Positions 50,501 to 60,303 of a stretch of DNA of 64,000 nt are shown here, piece after piece. Source of the stretch: Chryseosolibacter sp040902445 (GTDB lineage: Bacteria; Bacteroidota; Bacteroidia; Cytophagales; Cyclobacteriaceae); NCBI GenBank assembly GCA_040902445.1, contig JBBDXJ010000305.1:5179-69178 (forward strand). The letters run 5' to 3'. Position numbers and translations under genes: made by a program. Numbering within the stretch: position 1 is the stretch's first letter; each line of letters begins with the position of its first letter. Under the pieces are notes generated by a model that was given only the letters and a program-made list of their open reading frames with translations, made no database searches and was not told the origin of the DNA.

Positions 50501-53155
50501 TTCTTTCCTGGTGTATGAAACCGATCCATTCACGAAGCCTTGCGCACGGCCTGCCGGAATATTCGGGTCCGGTTGGTCATAGAAGGTAAACGTCCGTTCT
50601 TTCTTAAGACCTGAGTTTTCCGGAATGCCCCCATCAATGGCTATGCTTTCGAGAATATCTTTCATCCCGGATGAGTTGAAAGCAATACCGGTCGCACTCA
50701 CTTCATATTCTCCGGATTCTACCGGTCTCCCTGCACGGTCGTAATTTGTATAGGAATAGCGGACCGGATCGGCATTTCGTTGCTCCTCGTTTTGAGAGAA
50801 CCGGATGTTTCCATCTTTTCTATACAGATATTCTGTTCTGCTTATGCCATCCGCGGCTTGCCCGGCAATTTTTTCTTCAGTGGCTGAGAGCCATCCTTTG
50901 CTGTTATAGAAATAAAACGTTTTGTCAATATCCTGGAAATTTGTTTCGTTGGTCGTCGGGTTGAGTGTGTATTGATTTAGCCCATTCGGGGATATCGACA
51001 CAATCATCCGGCCGGCATTGTCGTAAAAATTGAAACTCTTCGTTATTGGAGTTGAGCCGGTACCGTAGTATAAAGAAATAATGGTGTTTCCGGATTTGTC
51101 CGAATAGGTTACCGATTTTTTACCGCTTTCGTCAAGGAAAACACTTTTGAAAAACTGGCCTTCAATAGAAACGGGCCGCGGAAAACCAAATTCTTTTTCC
51201 CGGATAGACAAATAACTATCATAGTCGGAATTGAAATAAATATCAGTGGCCAAAACCGGTTCATCGGTTGACGTAGCCAGATAACCACTGCCGGCTTTGA
51301 ATTTATCGCCGGGTCTGGTAACTCCTTTAACTCCGCCGCTCCCGTCATCGCGATACAAGGTGCGGCTATACGGAAATTGAGTAATTGCGACTTGCGGCTC
51401 ATTGATGGCAAAATTAGGAATTACACCATTGCTCGCGCTGTAATACCAACCCAGCGTTCCTTCTTCGGATCCGTCTACCGGGTCAGGGCCATTCTCTTTC
51501 TCCAGGTCAAAATGAGTATGATCGTACGGGTCATCACCAAATTTTACAAAGTCAGGTTTATAAGTAAAGTCTTTTAGTCCTGATAATTCTGCATCATCGG
51601 GACATGTCTCGGAATATTCTCCCACCGGAGCTAAAAGTGTTGAGATGGCAGGTCTTGCCACTGCGTCATAAAGTGTCGCAGTGGCAAGAATAACTTCTTT
51701 TGTAAAATCTTTAAGTTGAGTTTGCAGCGGAAGGCCCCGTTCGTTAAAGTAGCTCCGGCTCTCTAAAAGTATGTTGCCATATTCATCATAGGCGGTCTTT
51801 TCTGTAAAATTTATCTCATGGTCAGTGTTGATCGTGCCTTGACCGAATTCGATAAATAATTCGGCCCCTAGTTCAAGAGTCACGCCAGGCATAACAACAA
51901 TATTATTGTTACTTTGTACGTAAGCCGAGAGGTGTTCCAAAACAATATCAGTGGATGAGATTTCAGGGTAAAAGTCAGTTATGTCTGCCGGAAGGTTGAT
52001 CGAACAGTCGCGGGTAAGATTCATATTGTCAATACCAACCAGGATGTCAATGGGTTCGGGCGTAGGACAATCGTCATAATGAGCATTAATTGTAATGTTA
52101 TAGCTGCCATCCTCAAGTGGGGTAAAAGAATTTCCATTTACAATTACATCGGATCCAAAATCTGCAAAGTTCCATAAATAGTGCGTATTAAAGTCTGTTA
52201 TCCCTGTTACATTAAAAGTATAGGTCACGTCTTTCTGCACCTTGAAAATTTGTTTGTCTTCGTGTGACACATCTTCGGAGTTCGGAAGAGTGATAGTAAC
52301 CTGTGAAAAATCGCTCATATGGCAATTTGATTTCACCGTTAGGGGTACAGCAGGCTCGATGGTCACCCATTGACCACAACCACCATTGATTTCAACCCAA
52401 ACCTGAGGCTGAAAATCAACGGTTCCTGATCCCACCTTGTAATAGGTGATCGGAACACCTACATAATTACCTCGGTCGAACACTATATTTGATTCAACCA
52501 TATCCTCGGATTGATCGCCATTAAGATCGCGCCCGGTTCCGTATTTGATTTTGGTGGCTTTGATCCCACATGACTGCTTTAGGACCGCTGAATTCTGTGA
52601 ACATAGTTTTTCGTCAAGGTAATGAGAATTGGTTGGCTTATAAGTCAGGCTAAATGTAGATTCTGTCAGCTCGTTTGTAATAAATAAAGTGGTCGTTCCT
52701 TTTAGTTCACCACCAGGATTGATCAGCTCGCGATGAATTTCATAGCTATATAAATACCGTCTTCCTGACCATTTGCACTTGGTGCTCGGGAAACCCTTGT
52801 ATATTCTTTTGTAATAGAATACATCAACTTTCAATACACCCGTCATGCCCGCGCTCCACGCAACATTGATCTGTGCCCGGTGGGGCCCGCCGTCAAGCCT
52901 TGTGACGGTTGGAACTGATGAAACTAAATTGCTTCCCTCATTTACGACCACTTCCAGTTTAGTTCCGGTGTCACAATAACCATCGGACTTGTCAGCTTTA
53001 ATGTAATCGTAAATGAATGTTGATGTTGATTGGTCCGTACAAGCGTATCGTTTAATAATGGTCTGTGCATTACAGGTGAAGCTGGCACCGGTAAGAAACA
53101 TCAGCACGAGACTACTGACTATCAGCTTTGACCTTAGAGGTAAAATCATTTTCAT
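47549..53155 (-). CDS. RHS-repeat protein with C-terminal toxin-like domain
   Basis: 1868 residues with a signal peptide (FTCNAQ cleavage near 30). Residues 30-440 are beta-rich with a PKD-like part; from about 440 on, RHS/YD repeats build a shell (YDEYGNILLES, YDAVARP, YNYDQRNQFTKADWG). The RHS core lies at about 1590-1653 (PFGLSIKD, YRFGYQGQFAEKDEETGWNHFELREYDPVIGRW) and ends with PVNYTDPDGG, the conserved PxxxxDPxG autocleavage-type motif. The last 215 residues are a variable extension; the final 100 (TIYRAVSTAEVDDIAHF, GYETGKLFAPTLQEATQFG, IMKVRVPNSVL) look like an enzymatic toxin, possibly ADP-ribosyltransferase-like. The EF-Tu-like gene follows at once. Confidence 0.9.
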   Translation of the reverse strand: MKMILPLRSKLIVSSLVLMFLTGASFTCNAQTIIKRYACTDQSTSTFIYDYIKADKSDGYCDTGTKLEVVVNEGSNLVSSVPTVTRLDGGPHRAQINVAWSAGMTGVLKVDVFYYKRIYKGFPSTKCKWSGRRYLYSYEIHRELINPGGELKGTTTLFITNELTESTFSLTYKPTNSHYLDEKLCSQNSAVLKQSCGIKATKIKYGTGRDLNGDQSEDMVESNIVFDRGNYVGVPITYYKVGSGTVDFQPQVWVEINGGCGQWVTIEPAVPLTVKSNCHMSDFSQVTITLPNSEDVSHEDKQIFKVQKDVTYTFNVTGITDFNTHYLWNFADFGSDVIVNGNSFTPLEDGSYNITINAHYDDCPTPEPIDILVGIDNMNLTRDCSINLPADITDFYPEISSTDIVLEHLSAYVQSNNNIVVMPGVTLELGAELFIEFGQGTINTDHEINFTEKTAYDEYGNILLESRSYFNERGLPLQTQLKDFTKEVILATATLYDAVARPAISTLLAPVGEYSETCPDDAELSGLKDFTYKPDFVKFGDDPYDHTHFDLEKENGPDPVDGSEEGTLGWYYSASNGVIPNFAINEPQVAITQFPYSRTLYRDDGSGGVKGVTRPGDKFKAGSGYLATSTDEPVLATDIYFNSDYDSYLSIREKEFGFPRPVSIEGQFFKSVFLDESGKKSVTYSDKSGNTIISLYYGTGSTPITKSFNFYDNAGRMIVSISPNGLNQYTLNPTTNETNFQDIDKTFYFYNSKGWLSATEEKIAGQAADGISRTEYLYRKDGNIRFSQNEEQRNADPVRYSYTNYDRAGRPVESGEYEVSATGIAFNSSGMKDILESIAIDGGIPENSGLKKERTFTFYDQPDPNIPAGRAQGFVNGSVSYTRKENYITTWYSYDERGRVEWTVQDISGLGVKTIDYRYGPTGQVQDVAYQKGNPNEQFTHFYEYDADGRLSKTYTSREELSYDVSGLLTNANVTYNSKRQIDNPGVLEHQATYYYYLHGPLKRVELAKRNVDGNDVTLQGIDYVYTADGALKGINSADEYKDPGHDGSGVNASVKKDVFGMTLDYYVNDYVPAQESADAVTFTSPYPDQHTGLIKAMRWHGPVEPAKQFGYAYNYDQRNQFTKADWGVIAGTSFTATPSQPYHEFIGGYDANGNINSLKRNGNLLAATSAFDYDLRYNYKSNTNILESITHEGTSNSFRTYSYDDLGQMVRETEGDNSKFVNYDVTGKVTAVYADENHTQLVTEFKYDDRGFRLSKITYDTNHEPVLTTWYVRDATGNIISTYVTDLTTSGEPEAIEMPIYGSGRIGLYKPNFGVTFYELTDHLGNVRAVIGDELEAEYMATMETERNTEEIKDFENVDPTPTAEYINHTPEEVVVDNQPAFIIPNNNEVNRLNNRPLGTADPNPIGTGIMLLVHPGDVINAEVFVKYANFDAGNTNILASLASFLASSFTTAPVVDGVSLFNVVNTSEFATLPVWSGLDETEPRAFLNYLIFDKNFRLQAEGFDFDQVSSAAKIPATDPFAHSHEKLSLDVTIEKEGFIYVYVSNQSDQNMDVYFDDLKVKHKYSNIVAGGDFYPFGLSIKDREISREHYRFGYQGQFAEKDEETGWNHFELREYDPVIGRWTCTDPYRQYWSPYRGMGNDPVNYTDPDGGYSPFGAWWRNGFSMEGVYESGGEYGYNTIEDGGFVPHFGDERSWLPKSDILDQAFQNAGLSQQFETYDRIMLRGGDGIEFDALGQLSLGFLAADVLALTARGGVAVAANGGSSTIYRAVSTAEVDDIAHFGFRTKPGGYETGKLFAPTLQEATQFGKGNFMLDGIPNTIMKVRVPNSVLNGAHKFGADGMNAISIPANQLHLLRGTSLNYSPLFR

Positions 53156-53168
53156 ATCTCAATCCTTA

Positions 53169-56100
53169 TCAATCGTTGTTATCACTTTTACCGTAGTTGT
53201 ATTTAATGTCTTCTAAAATTGCATCAACCCGACCGGTTTCCTTACCTGGACCATAGTCAAAGTTCAATAACTCTTTACTGGTCCTGACCAGCCGTCCTGC
53301 GGCATCATATTGAAACCGGGTATAGAAATTATTTCCATCAAGGATATAATTTAATTCTCCTGTAAACTGATCATAGACGAATGATGTTAGCGCAGCGTCA
53401 AGAGGATGGACCCGGAAATCATCGAAATAGACACCACGTTGAGCATTGTTACGCACTCCGACAAATACATCCCCATCGCCATCCGGAGTAATATCCAAAT
53501 TCAACAGGTACCAGCTCTTTGATTTATTTTTTTGAACAACGGGATGGGTACTGGCGGTTTCTATCCCATTGATAGTGTAATACAATTGTATCATGTTAAG
53601 ACCTGATTGGCTTTCGGCTTCCCCCGGCGCGTAAACCCAGACACTCGCCCTGTACTTTCTTGTCAGATCTGCTTTACCTTTAACAAGAGAAAAATTAAAT
53701 CCTTTTTCGCCGGTCTCTACCAACAAACCGAAGGAGCCTGTATGAACCTGCGCACTGGATGGTTTGCCGTGTCCCCGACCAACACCACCCTCCTTTTCGG
53801 AGCTTTTAATATAACTTTCCGCGCCAGAGTAGGACATTTCATGATAAGAAGCGTTATCAGCGCTCGCAATAACCCGTTGACCGGTATTGTTCATGTGTGT
53901 GGCCATGAAAGCTCCGTTTATATCCTTAGCTTCCAATTCATGGGAGAAGAAATCATACAGTGTTGTTTCCTGGGTCTTCTCCCACCAATCACTTTGCGCT
54001 TCAGACGTCCAATTGAAAGTATGTCCGTTGAATTCAAGAACAGAGAATGTTCCGTCATCATTTAAATCAAGCTGACTGTTCCATTGATACTGAGCTTTCT
54101 TTCGCCAGATCTTCCCGGAGAAATCCGAAACATTCAAAATCGGTATTTGCTTGCTCCATGTCTGGATCGATGCGGATAATAGACCCGTAGGCTCGTTGCT
54201 TCCATCAGCTGAAAACGCATACTGCGCGGCAGGCTGGGTTAGCATATGCTTATTGGTAACGTCGTATATCTTAAGCCCCATTTCAGCATATTGACGATAA
54301 GCAGGTATAAGTTTACTGATATAGTTATTTCCATAACTATCACTGGTGCGAATATTTGTGGGTTGCCCGCTAAAAAAGTCAAATTCGTGATTTTGTGTTT
54401 CTGCAATAAGACCTGTCAGATGGTCGATTTCTTTCACGGAAGTAACAACATCTGTTGCCACCTGCCTTTTTGTAATAATCGCTTTTTCCCTGTCGTAGAT
54501 GACGTCTACTTCAGGATCCTCACAACCGCCAAAGGTGCGGCACCACCAATTATCCAGAGGGAGTTCAACTGTGTAGTCTCTCAGCACCATCGACTTGTGA
54601 AATGACTGCTCCACTATTCCCTGTTTCGAATCAATAGTATTTTGCTCAAAGCCTTCATTGTTCTCATCCATCAGGTAATTATAGGCCACAGACCTAACCG
54701 GCTGATTTTGCTGGTTATAGGTTTTTGAACTAACCAGGTTGCCTACGCTAACTGCATTATTCTTTATAGTTACGGTTCTTTTTTCAACATTGCCATCAAG
54801 GGCCGTTGAGCGTTCTCTCGTTATCATGCTTTCCTCAAATACCCGGAAACGGTTAACTGTGTAGTTATCCCGGGAGAGTTCATTGACATAATTTCTTACA
54901 GTTACGCTTTCATAAATACCTCCCGGTGCGGGAGCTTCATTTCCGAAGGAGAGAACGTTACTGAACGGGGCGTTTATCTCTTTTTGGAAATGAACCTGGT
55001 AAACTTCAAGATTTGCGCGTTGAACTTTCTTGTCATTATCCTGGAGTATCCGATCAAAGAAATCAACATCCACGGGGTATTGAATGGAAGGGATATTGTA
55101 AGGCTTATACGATGTTACACCTGAAGTTACTTCAGTAATGGGATCGTTATAGTCATATACTGCAGAGGTTTTTCCAATGTGCTCATCGACGACCGATAGT
55201 GATTTAACGCGGATGCCTCCTGAAAATTTATGATTTGGAATATCTTTATCGTCTAAAGGATCAGTGACCTTGATAAAACCTGACACAAAATATTGATCGG
55301 TCATCGTTGAGCCTGAAATTACCTTTGGGGTTATTGCATCCCGCAGGCCCGGACTAATTACCGTGATCTCGTCGGTACCGATATCGATAATCTCATCGGA
55401 CGGGTTACCCAAATATGAGGTATCCTCGAACTCGTACTCTGATGAATTCGCTTCCAAAATAAATGCTTTGATCTCGATTGGATTGGTCAGGGGATCCGAC
55501 GAGGAGAGCCATTTGTTCAGATTTACGCCTTTTTCACGAAACGTTATCTTAACCTCATTCGCATTTGCCCCCGGCTCCAATTTTTCTATACTGAAGACTG
55601 AAAAATCATTATAAACTGATTTCTGAAAGGAATTCGGCTCATATTCAATTTCAATGGTTGCACCTAGAGGTGTGGTGACGCTACTCAACGACCACGCATC
55701 AATTTCAGGGGCTGATCCGTCTGTAATTTCCCGCGTCGTATTAGAATCTACAGGTTCATAGTGACCAAATGGTCCACCCCCTTCATCTGGAACATATTCG
55801 CCAAGTTCCGGGTAGTCATTTTTATAATAGCCCCATTGATCATACTTGTTTACAAAATAGCCGGGGTTTTCACTATAATTAAAAACCGTGGGAGGAAGTT
55901 GATCCGACCCACCTTTGCCTAAAAACTTTATTTGCTTTAAAGTAAGTTTGCCAGTCCGCACATAATTGATGGCTTTTCCCGCAAAGGGGTTATCGGCAGC
56001 TGAACAACCTTCGGGTCCGTTGTGATAAGACGCAAAGACTCCCTCTTTTGAGTAAAAAGAAGTGTTGTTGAAACAACAGACAGGTCGATCACCCTGAAGA

Positions 56101-58789
56101 GTAGGAGCGCATCCATCGCCGAAAGTTGTCGGCCATTCGTAATCCTCGCCTATTCTCTCATTAACTTCAGCATCACAGGAAAACTCTCCAAGGTTAAAGC
56201 ACGTTTCACCTATCTGGTCCGCGAAAAAACCAATGCTATTGGGAACACCAGCAGTAAGAGAATAATCTGTTTCTAATTCTATTATCCGCAAGGCCTTTTC
56301 ACGGAATGCCGGAATGTCATGAATATCGTCTTCATCGTAAACAAGATACCCATTATGATATTTTACGTAGACGAAATCCTGATTCTCCGAAATTTTTACG
56401 GTGTTTCCCGGATCAGTATAGGGTCTGCTATACTCATAGGGTAGGCCATCATAGCCATGCGGATGAGGGTTTGAGGACGTCGCTTCATTATACTTTTCGC
56501 CGCGTGTTTTCGACACGGGCATAGAGGCAAGATCAGCCTTATTAAATAAATAAATGGCATCCAGTTTCATTGTGCTGACGGGGCTGACATTATAAGTCAG
56601 GCTGCCCAGGTCTCTGTATTCCATTGAAAACTTTCTCGGATTGCTGCCTCCCTCCAAACGGCTTGTCACGCCGCGGCCATCTTTCCTTTTGGATTTAATA
56701 AAAATCGCTTTATGACTACGAGTCTCTATAGCATCCAGATAATAGAGCTCCTTGATGCCATATGAAAATGTTTCATATTCACTTTCAATATCATTCGTGT
56801 AGCCGGTGTGCGGCGTCCGCCATTGATAGGAGTCAGCCCAACGACCATAGTCGAACTTCACCCAATAGCCCCAGTCTTCATCGTCCAATATTTCATTGTC
56901 ATTTCTATCAACGTAATCAGGTCCGGTTATGGCCGTCAATAACCATGTATAGGCGTAAGGCTCGTCGTTTTTATATTCGCGAAAAGTAGATACGCCCTGT
57001 CTCGGTTTCTTTAATTTCGATCTGGTGTATTCGTTGTAGTTGTATACGGGCAGTGCATAGTGATAAGATACTCCGGTTTCATTGGTGATCATAAAGCCGC
57101 CTATCTTCTTTTTGAGGTCTGCCTTTGTTGGTTTTAGTGACCGGAATTGTGGATGCAAAATATCAGCATAAGGATCTGAACCTTCATAGGTATCGGTTTT
57201 AAACGAACCATGGCCTTTTCCATAAGTGACGGTGCCACTATATGGCAAGCAAGCTTCAGGTTGCAAATAATTTTCATACACGTCGAGTTCCAGCCTTCTC
57301 TCATCCCGTTCAACGTAACAGTCGATAAACCCGGCATTCATCGCTTGTTCGTTTGCAATTTCTTCATTGGTAAACCATTCGATATGTTTTGATCCGGCAA
57401 GCTTTTGATTAAGGTCATCGTCATTATATCCCTCGGAAGAAGCGTCGACGACATGAGGATCGACAGAAAGATCCGTACCATTGCTTTCGAAGTCAGGTGT
57501 TGTGAGAGTGAGAGCGTTGCTAAAGTCGTTTAGAAAGCGAAAACTTACTTTCTTATCAGAGAACTTTTTCAGGGACTTGTAACCTAATTGAGGAAAGCCG
57601 CTTGCAGGCTCCCCGTTGTTACCTCTTAAATAAATGTTCTGACCGAACATGTCGCCGTTCTCAAAAATATGAGGTTGGATCGTTCCTCCTATTCCCTGAC
57701 CCAGCACATCATACCGGTCGAAAGAAGGCAAACTGCCTCCCAGTTGCTTTGCCGGGTCATTGATATTGTTTATCGGATCGTTAGAACTCGGTCCCCCAAA
57801 GACTTGGATGTCATCAAAAAGATCATACGAATCGAATGCATACGAGATAAAATCCGATCCTGAATTCGGCGCTGAATAATGATCGGATTCTATTTTTGCA
57901 TTTCCAATCCCCGGATACAATGACCCATAGGTGTTCATTGCCTGAGTTTCATCAGACCAATATCTGGTATAAAAATCCTTAAGGGAAATGGAGCCAATCA
58001 TTCCTATAGGTATAGTGCCCCTGTCAGTTTCATTCGTATAAGAAGAGATGCGGCCCGCTAAATTATTTTTGCCACCTGCAACATTGCCGTAGAGGCTTAG
58101 CTGTGTTTTAACTCCCTTAGAAGAGATCGAAATGCCTAGAGAAGACCCGCCGGTTAATTGACCAATCTTTTGATTTGCATTCTGTAAGTGGCCGAAAAGG
58201 CTTTTTGAAGATACCATTGAAGCCCCTGCCATTAAACCGATACTTACCGGATCTATAGCGAATGAAAGACCGAATTGTTTTTCTGTGCTAAACCCTTTGT
58301 ACGTATCAGTTGTCCGGGCAATTGAATAATTCATGCCAATACCTGACTTCGGAATGTTTAAACCGAAAGAATATGTTTTAGTCACCTGCGACCCGCCGCC
58401 CCAATAATCCCTTACTTCTCTCTTTGCTTCAACGTTGTCATCAGGAAATCCGTTGACCGTGCGGTTAATCGCGCCCGGATTTAAGGTCCATCCTAATCCA
58501 ACCCAGGATGCTTCCTGATCTATTATAGTTTAATACCAGCATGATAGGAAAGTGAGAGTGGATATCCACCTTCAGGCCCGGGCACTTCGAGTATAGGTGT
58601 ATTATATATGAAGTCCCCGGTTACCAGGTTAACCATGTCTGTGGTATCAACGGGTTCAAAACTTGAGAATTCCGGAGCTGAGGGTCCTGCGGTTAAAGCA
58701 AATGAAACCGATGGCACGAAAACATTTAATGACGTTTCTATTAAGAAAAAATAGAGAACGGTTTTCAGAAAGAATCGATTACGTATCAT
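53169..58789 (-). pseudogene. Giant RHS-type partner protein split by a frameshift
   Basis: Two frames make one gene. 58789-58523 codes 88 residues: a signal peptide, then FSSFEPVDTTDMVNLVTGDFIYNTPILEVPGPEGGYPLSLSYHAGIKL and a stop. The downstream frame, open from about 58528, resumes at 58520 with DQEASWVGLGWTLNPGAINRTVNGFPDD and runs to 53169, the normal continuation of this family. Bases 58521-58525 (TAATA on the coding strand) are extra in one alignment; removing them gives a continuous 1871-residue protein. A GTG at 58385 (VTKTYSFG) could start a 1738-residue product without signal peptide. The C-terminal part has a CBM-like jelly roll and YD repeats (FQYDAAGRLVR). Stop lies 13 bases before the next RHS gene. 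Confidence 0.82.
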
Positions 58790-58823
58790 ATGGGGTCTTT
58801 AAAAAATGTTTTTTAGAAAGTTT

Positions 58824-59438
58824 TTATATCGGGAATTCAATTGACGGTAGCCTTTTCAAGTCATCGACCTTAAATCGAAAATGCTGGTAACCCAATCCTA
58901 ATCCGAATTCACTCAGGTTAAACTGAACCCATTCATGATTCTCAACTTTCTTCCTGTCGAAAACGAATATCAATTTCGTGGAGTTACCCAGATCATAGGT
59001 CCTGTCAATCGAAAAGGCCATAACAGGAATTGTATCGGATGACGTCGTTAGGTTCACAAAATCTGTCATCCCAAATGACAGCTTTTGAACCAGCGCACCA
59101 TACTGGTACGGATGGTTTTGAAACCTAAGGGCTTCCCGGTCGCCTTTTTGAATTTTCAGAATGAAATACACATTGGGATCGTATTTCCTTCTCAGAGATC
59201 TATAGTGATCTTCATCGAGAAGCTGATTTTTTGCTTCCTGGTAGATCAATAGATCGGTGGGCCGGAAAAGAACTTCGATATTATGTCCATTTACCTCCTT
59301 TTTCTTTACCAGGCCATTTTCAGGTTCCAATATGAAACTGGTTAGCTCTTTCGGAGAAACAAATTCCGGTGAAGAACACGCGGATATCACTGCTAAAAGA
59401 AAAAAGAAAGCGCTCTTTAATTTATTCATAACAATCAT
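58824..59438 (-). CDS. Uncharacterised lipoprotein of the RHS locus
   Basis: 204 residues. MNKLKSAFFFLLAVISACSS is a lipoprotein signal; the coded start three residues earlier overlaps the OmpH-like stop by four bases (ATGA), which supports coupling. The mature protein has mixed alpha/beta character (VLFRPTDLLIYQEAKNQLLDEDHYRSLRRKYDPNVYFILKIQ, KLIFVFDRKKVENHEW). No family recognised. Its placement between an OmpH-like gene and RHS genes recurs in Bacteroidota, as I recall, which suggests a part in exporting or folding the large proteins. Confidence 0.75.
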   Translation of the reverse strand: MIVMNKLKSAFFFLLAVISACSSPEFVSPKELTSFILEPENGLVKKKEVNGHNIEVLFRPTDLLIYQEAKNQLLDEDHYRSLRRKYDPNVYFILKIQKGDREALRFQNHPYQYGALVQKLSFGMTDFVNLTTSSDTIPVMAFSIDRTYDLGNSTKLIFVFDRKKVENHEWVQFNLSEFGLGLGYQHFRFKVDDLKRLPSIEFPI

Positions 59439-59974
59439 TGACCGGAATACTCGCTATTTAGTTTTCCCAAAACTTCTTCTGTTAAATCAAGATTTTTGTC
59501 GGCAAAGGCGATATTGCCGTATTCATTCGCCGCCATAATCATTTCATAACCATTTTCTTCGCCATAGCGCTTAAGGAAAGAATTAATGAAATCAAGAACT
59601 TCAGACGTCATTTTTTCGTCCTCCTGCTTTGCCTGGGCATTAATCGCTTGCTGATAGTCAAATAATCTTTTCTTCTTTGTTTCTATAAGTTCTTCGCTAA
59701 GGCTTCTCTCTTTTAATGTCATTTCAAGTTTTCCCTTCTCAAAAGTGGCAACATCTAATTGAACCTCATTCGCCAGTGTATCAATATTCGCCTTCCATAC
59801 CGAAGCTTTAGATTGAAAGGCCTTCCGCGCATTCTGCATCCCCTTGTACTCATTTAATAATTTGGCTGAATCCACATAAGCGATCTTCGGCTTCGTGGAA
59901 AAAGAGAAAAGCAAAAAGAAGAGAATGGCCGCAAAATTAAACACAGTAATTCCCAGAAAAATTTTCTTTATCAT
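59435..59974 (-). CDS. OmpH/Skp-like periplasmic chaperone
   Basis: 179 residues. One N-terminal membrane span (FLGITVFNFAAILFFLLFSF), KIAYVDSAKLLNEYKGMQNARKAFQSKASVWKANIDTLANEVQ and a long charged coiled coil, then INSFLKRYGEENGYEMIMAANEYGNIAFADKNLDLTEEVL, the OmpH C-terminal pattern. It probably holds unfolded large secreted proteins in the periplasm. First gene of the minus-strand RHS run. Confidence 0.88.
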   Translation of the reverse strand: MIKKIFLGITVFNFAAILFFLLFSFSTKPKIAYVDSAKLLNEYKGMQNARKAFQSKASVWKANIDTLANEVQLDVATFEKGKLEMTLKERSLSEELIETKKKRLFDYQQAINAQAKQEDEKMTSEVLDFINSFLKRYGEENGYEMIMAANEYGNIAFADKNLDLTEEVLGKLNSEYSGQ

Positions 59975-60153
59975 ATTGAAAGAAGTTTTGTTAATTAAAA
60001 AAAGAGATCACAAGTGTTCCTGGGTCATTGTAGAAATGAGTAGCTGGCAAACTCACAGGAGTGCGGTGTATTTTTATGAAGGGAAAATTCCTTGCAGAAA
60101 ATTCTTCTCAAAAAAAACGATAGGGAGATTGAATAGTTGAGTAGTGTAGGATC

Positions 60154-60252
60154 ATGGAGGTTTTTTTAAGTGAAAAAGAAATTATTAGAAAGAATGTGGC
60201 GGCGCTTTCACCTTATTCCTTCCAATCAAGGCACAAGGTTAATCGAAATTAA
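60154..60252 (+). CDS. Possible 32-residue small protein
   Basis: ATG at 60154 opens a frame coding MEVFLSEKEIIRKNVAALSP and 12 more residues to TAA. A hairpin with a U-run on the same strand follows 12 bases after the stop, and no other plus-strand gene is near to account for that terminator. It may be a small expressed protein or the end of a decayed gene. No family recognised; the rest of 59975-60303 holds only the promoter region of the RHS operon. Confidence 0.35.
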   Translation: MEVFLSEKEIIRKNVAALSPYSFQSRHKVNRN

Positions 60253-60264
60253 CTAATTAAACTA

Positions 60265-60291
60265 CCACCTGCAAAGCAGGTGGATTTTTTT
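60265..60291 (+). terminator. Rho-independent terminator-like hairpin
   Basis: CCACCTGC pairs perfectly with GCAGGTGG around AAA and is followed by ATTTTTTT. Read on the other strand there is no U-run, so it acts on plus-strand transcripts, although the flanking large genes are both minus-strand. Confidence 0.75.
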
Positions 60292-60303
60292 AGTTAAGTG
60301 GAC

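Noticed and set aside
53607..54065. 152-residue plus-strand frame
   Set aside because: Antisense to the jelly-roll region of the RHS partner; no signal, motif or ribosome site.
47549..59974. Type VI secretion locus carrying the RHS proteins
   Set aside because: No VgrG, Hcp, PAAR, EagR or Tss gene is present, and both RHS chains have signal peptides, which points to Sec export instead.
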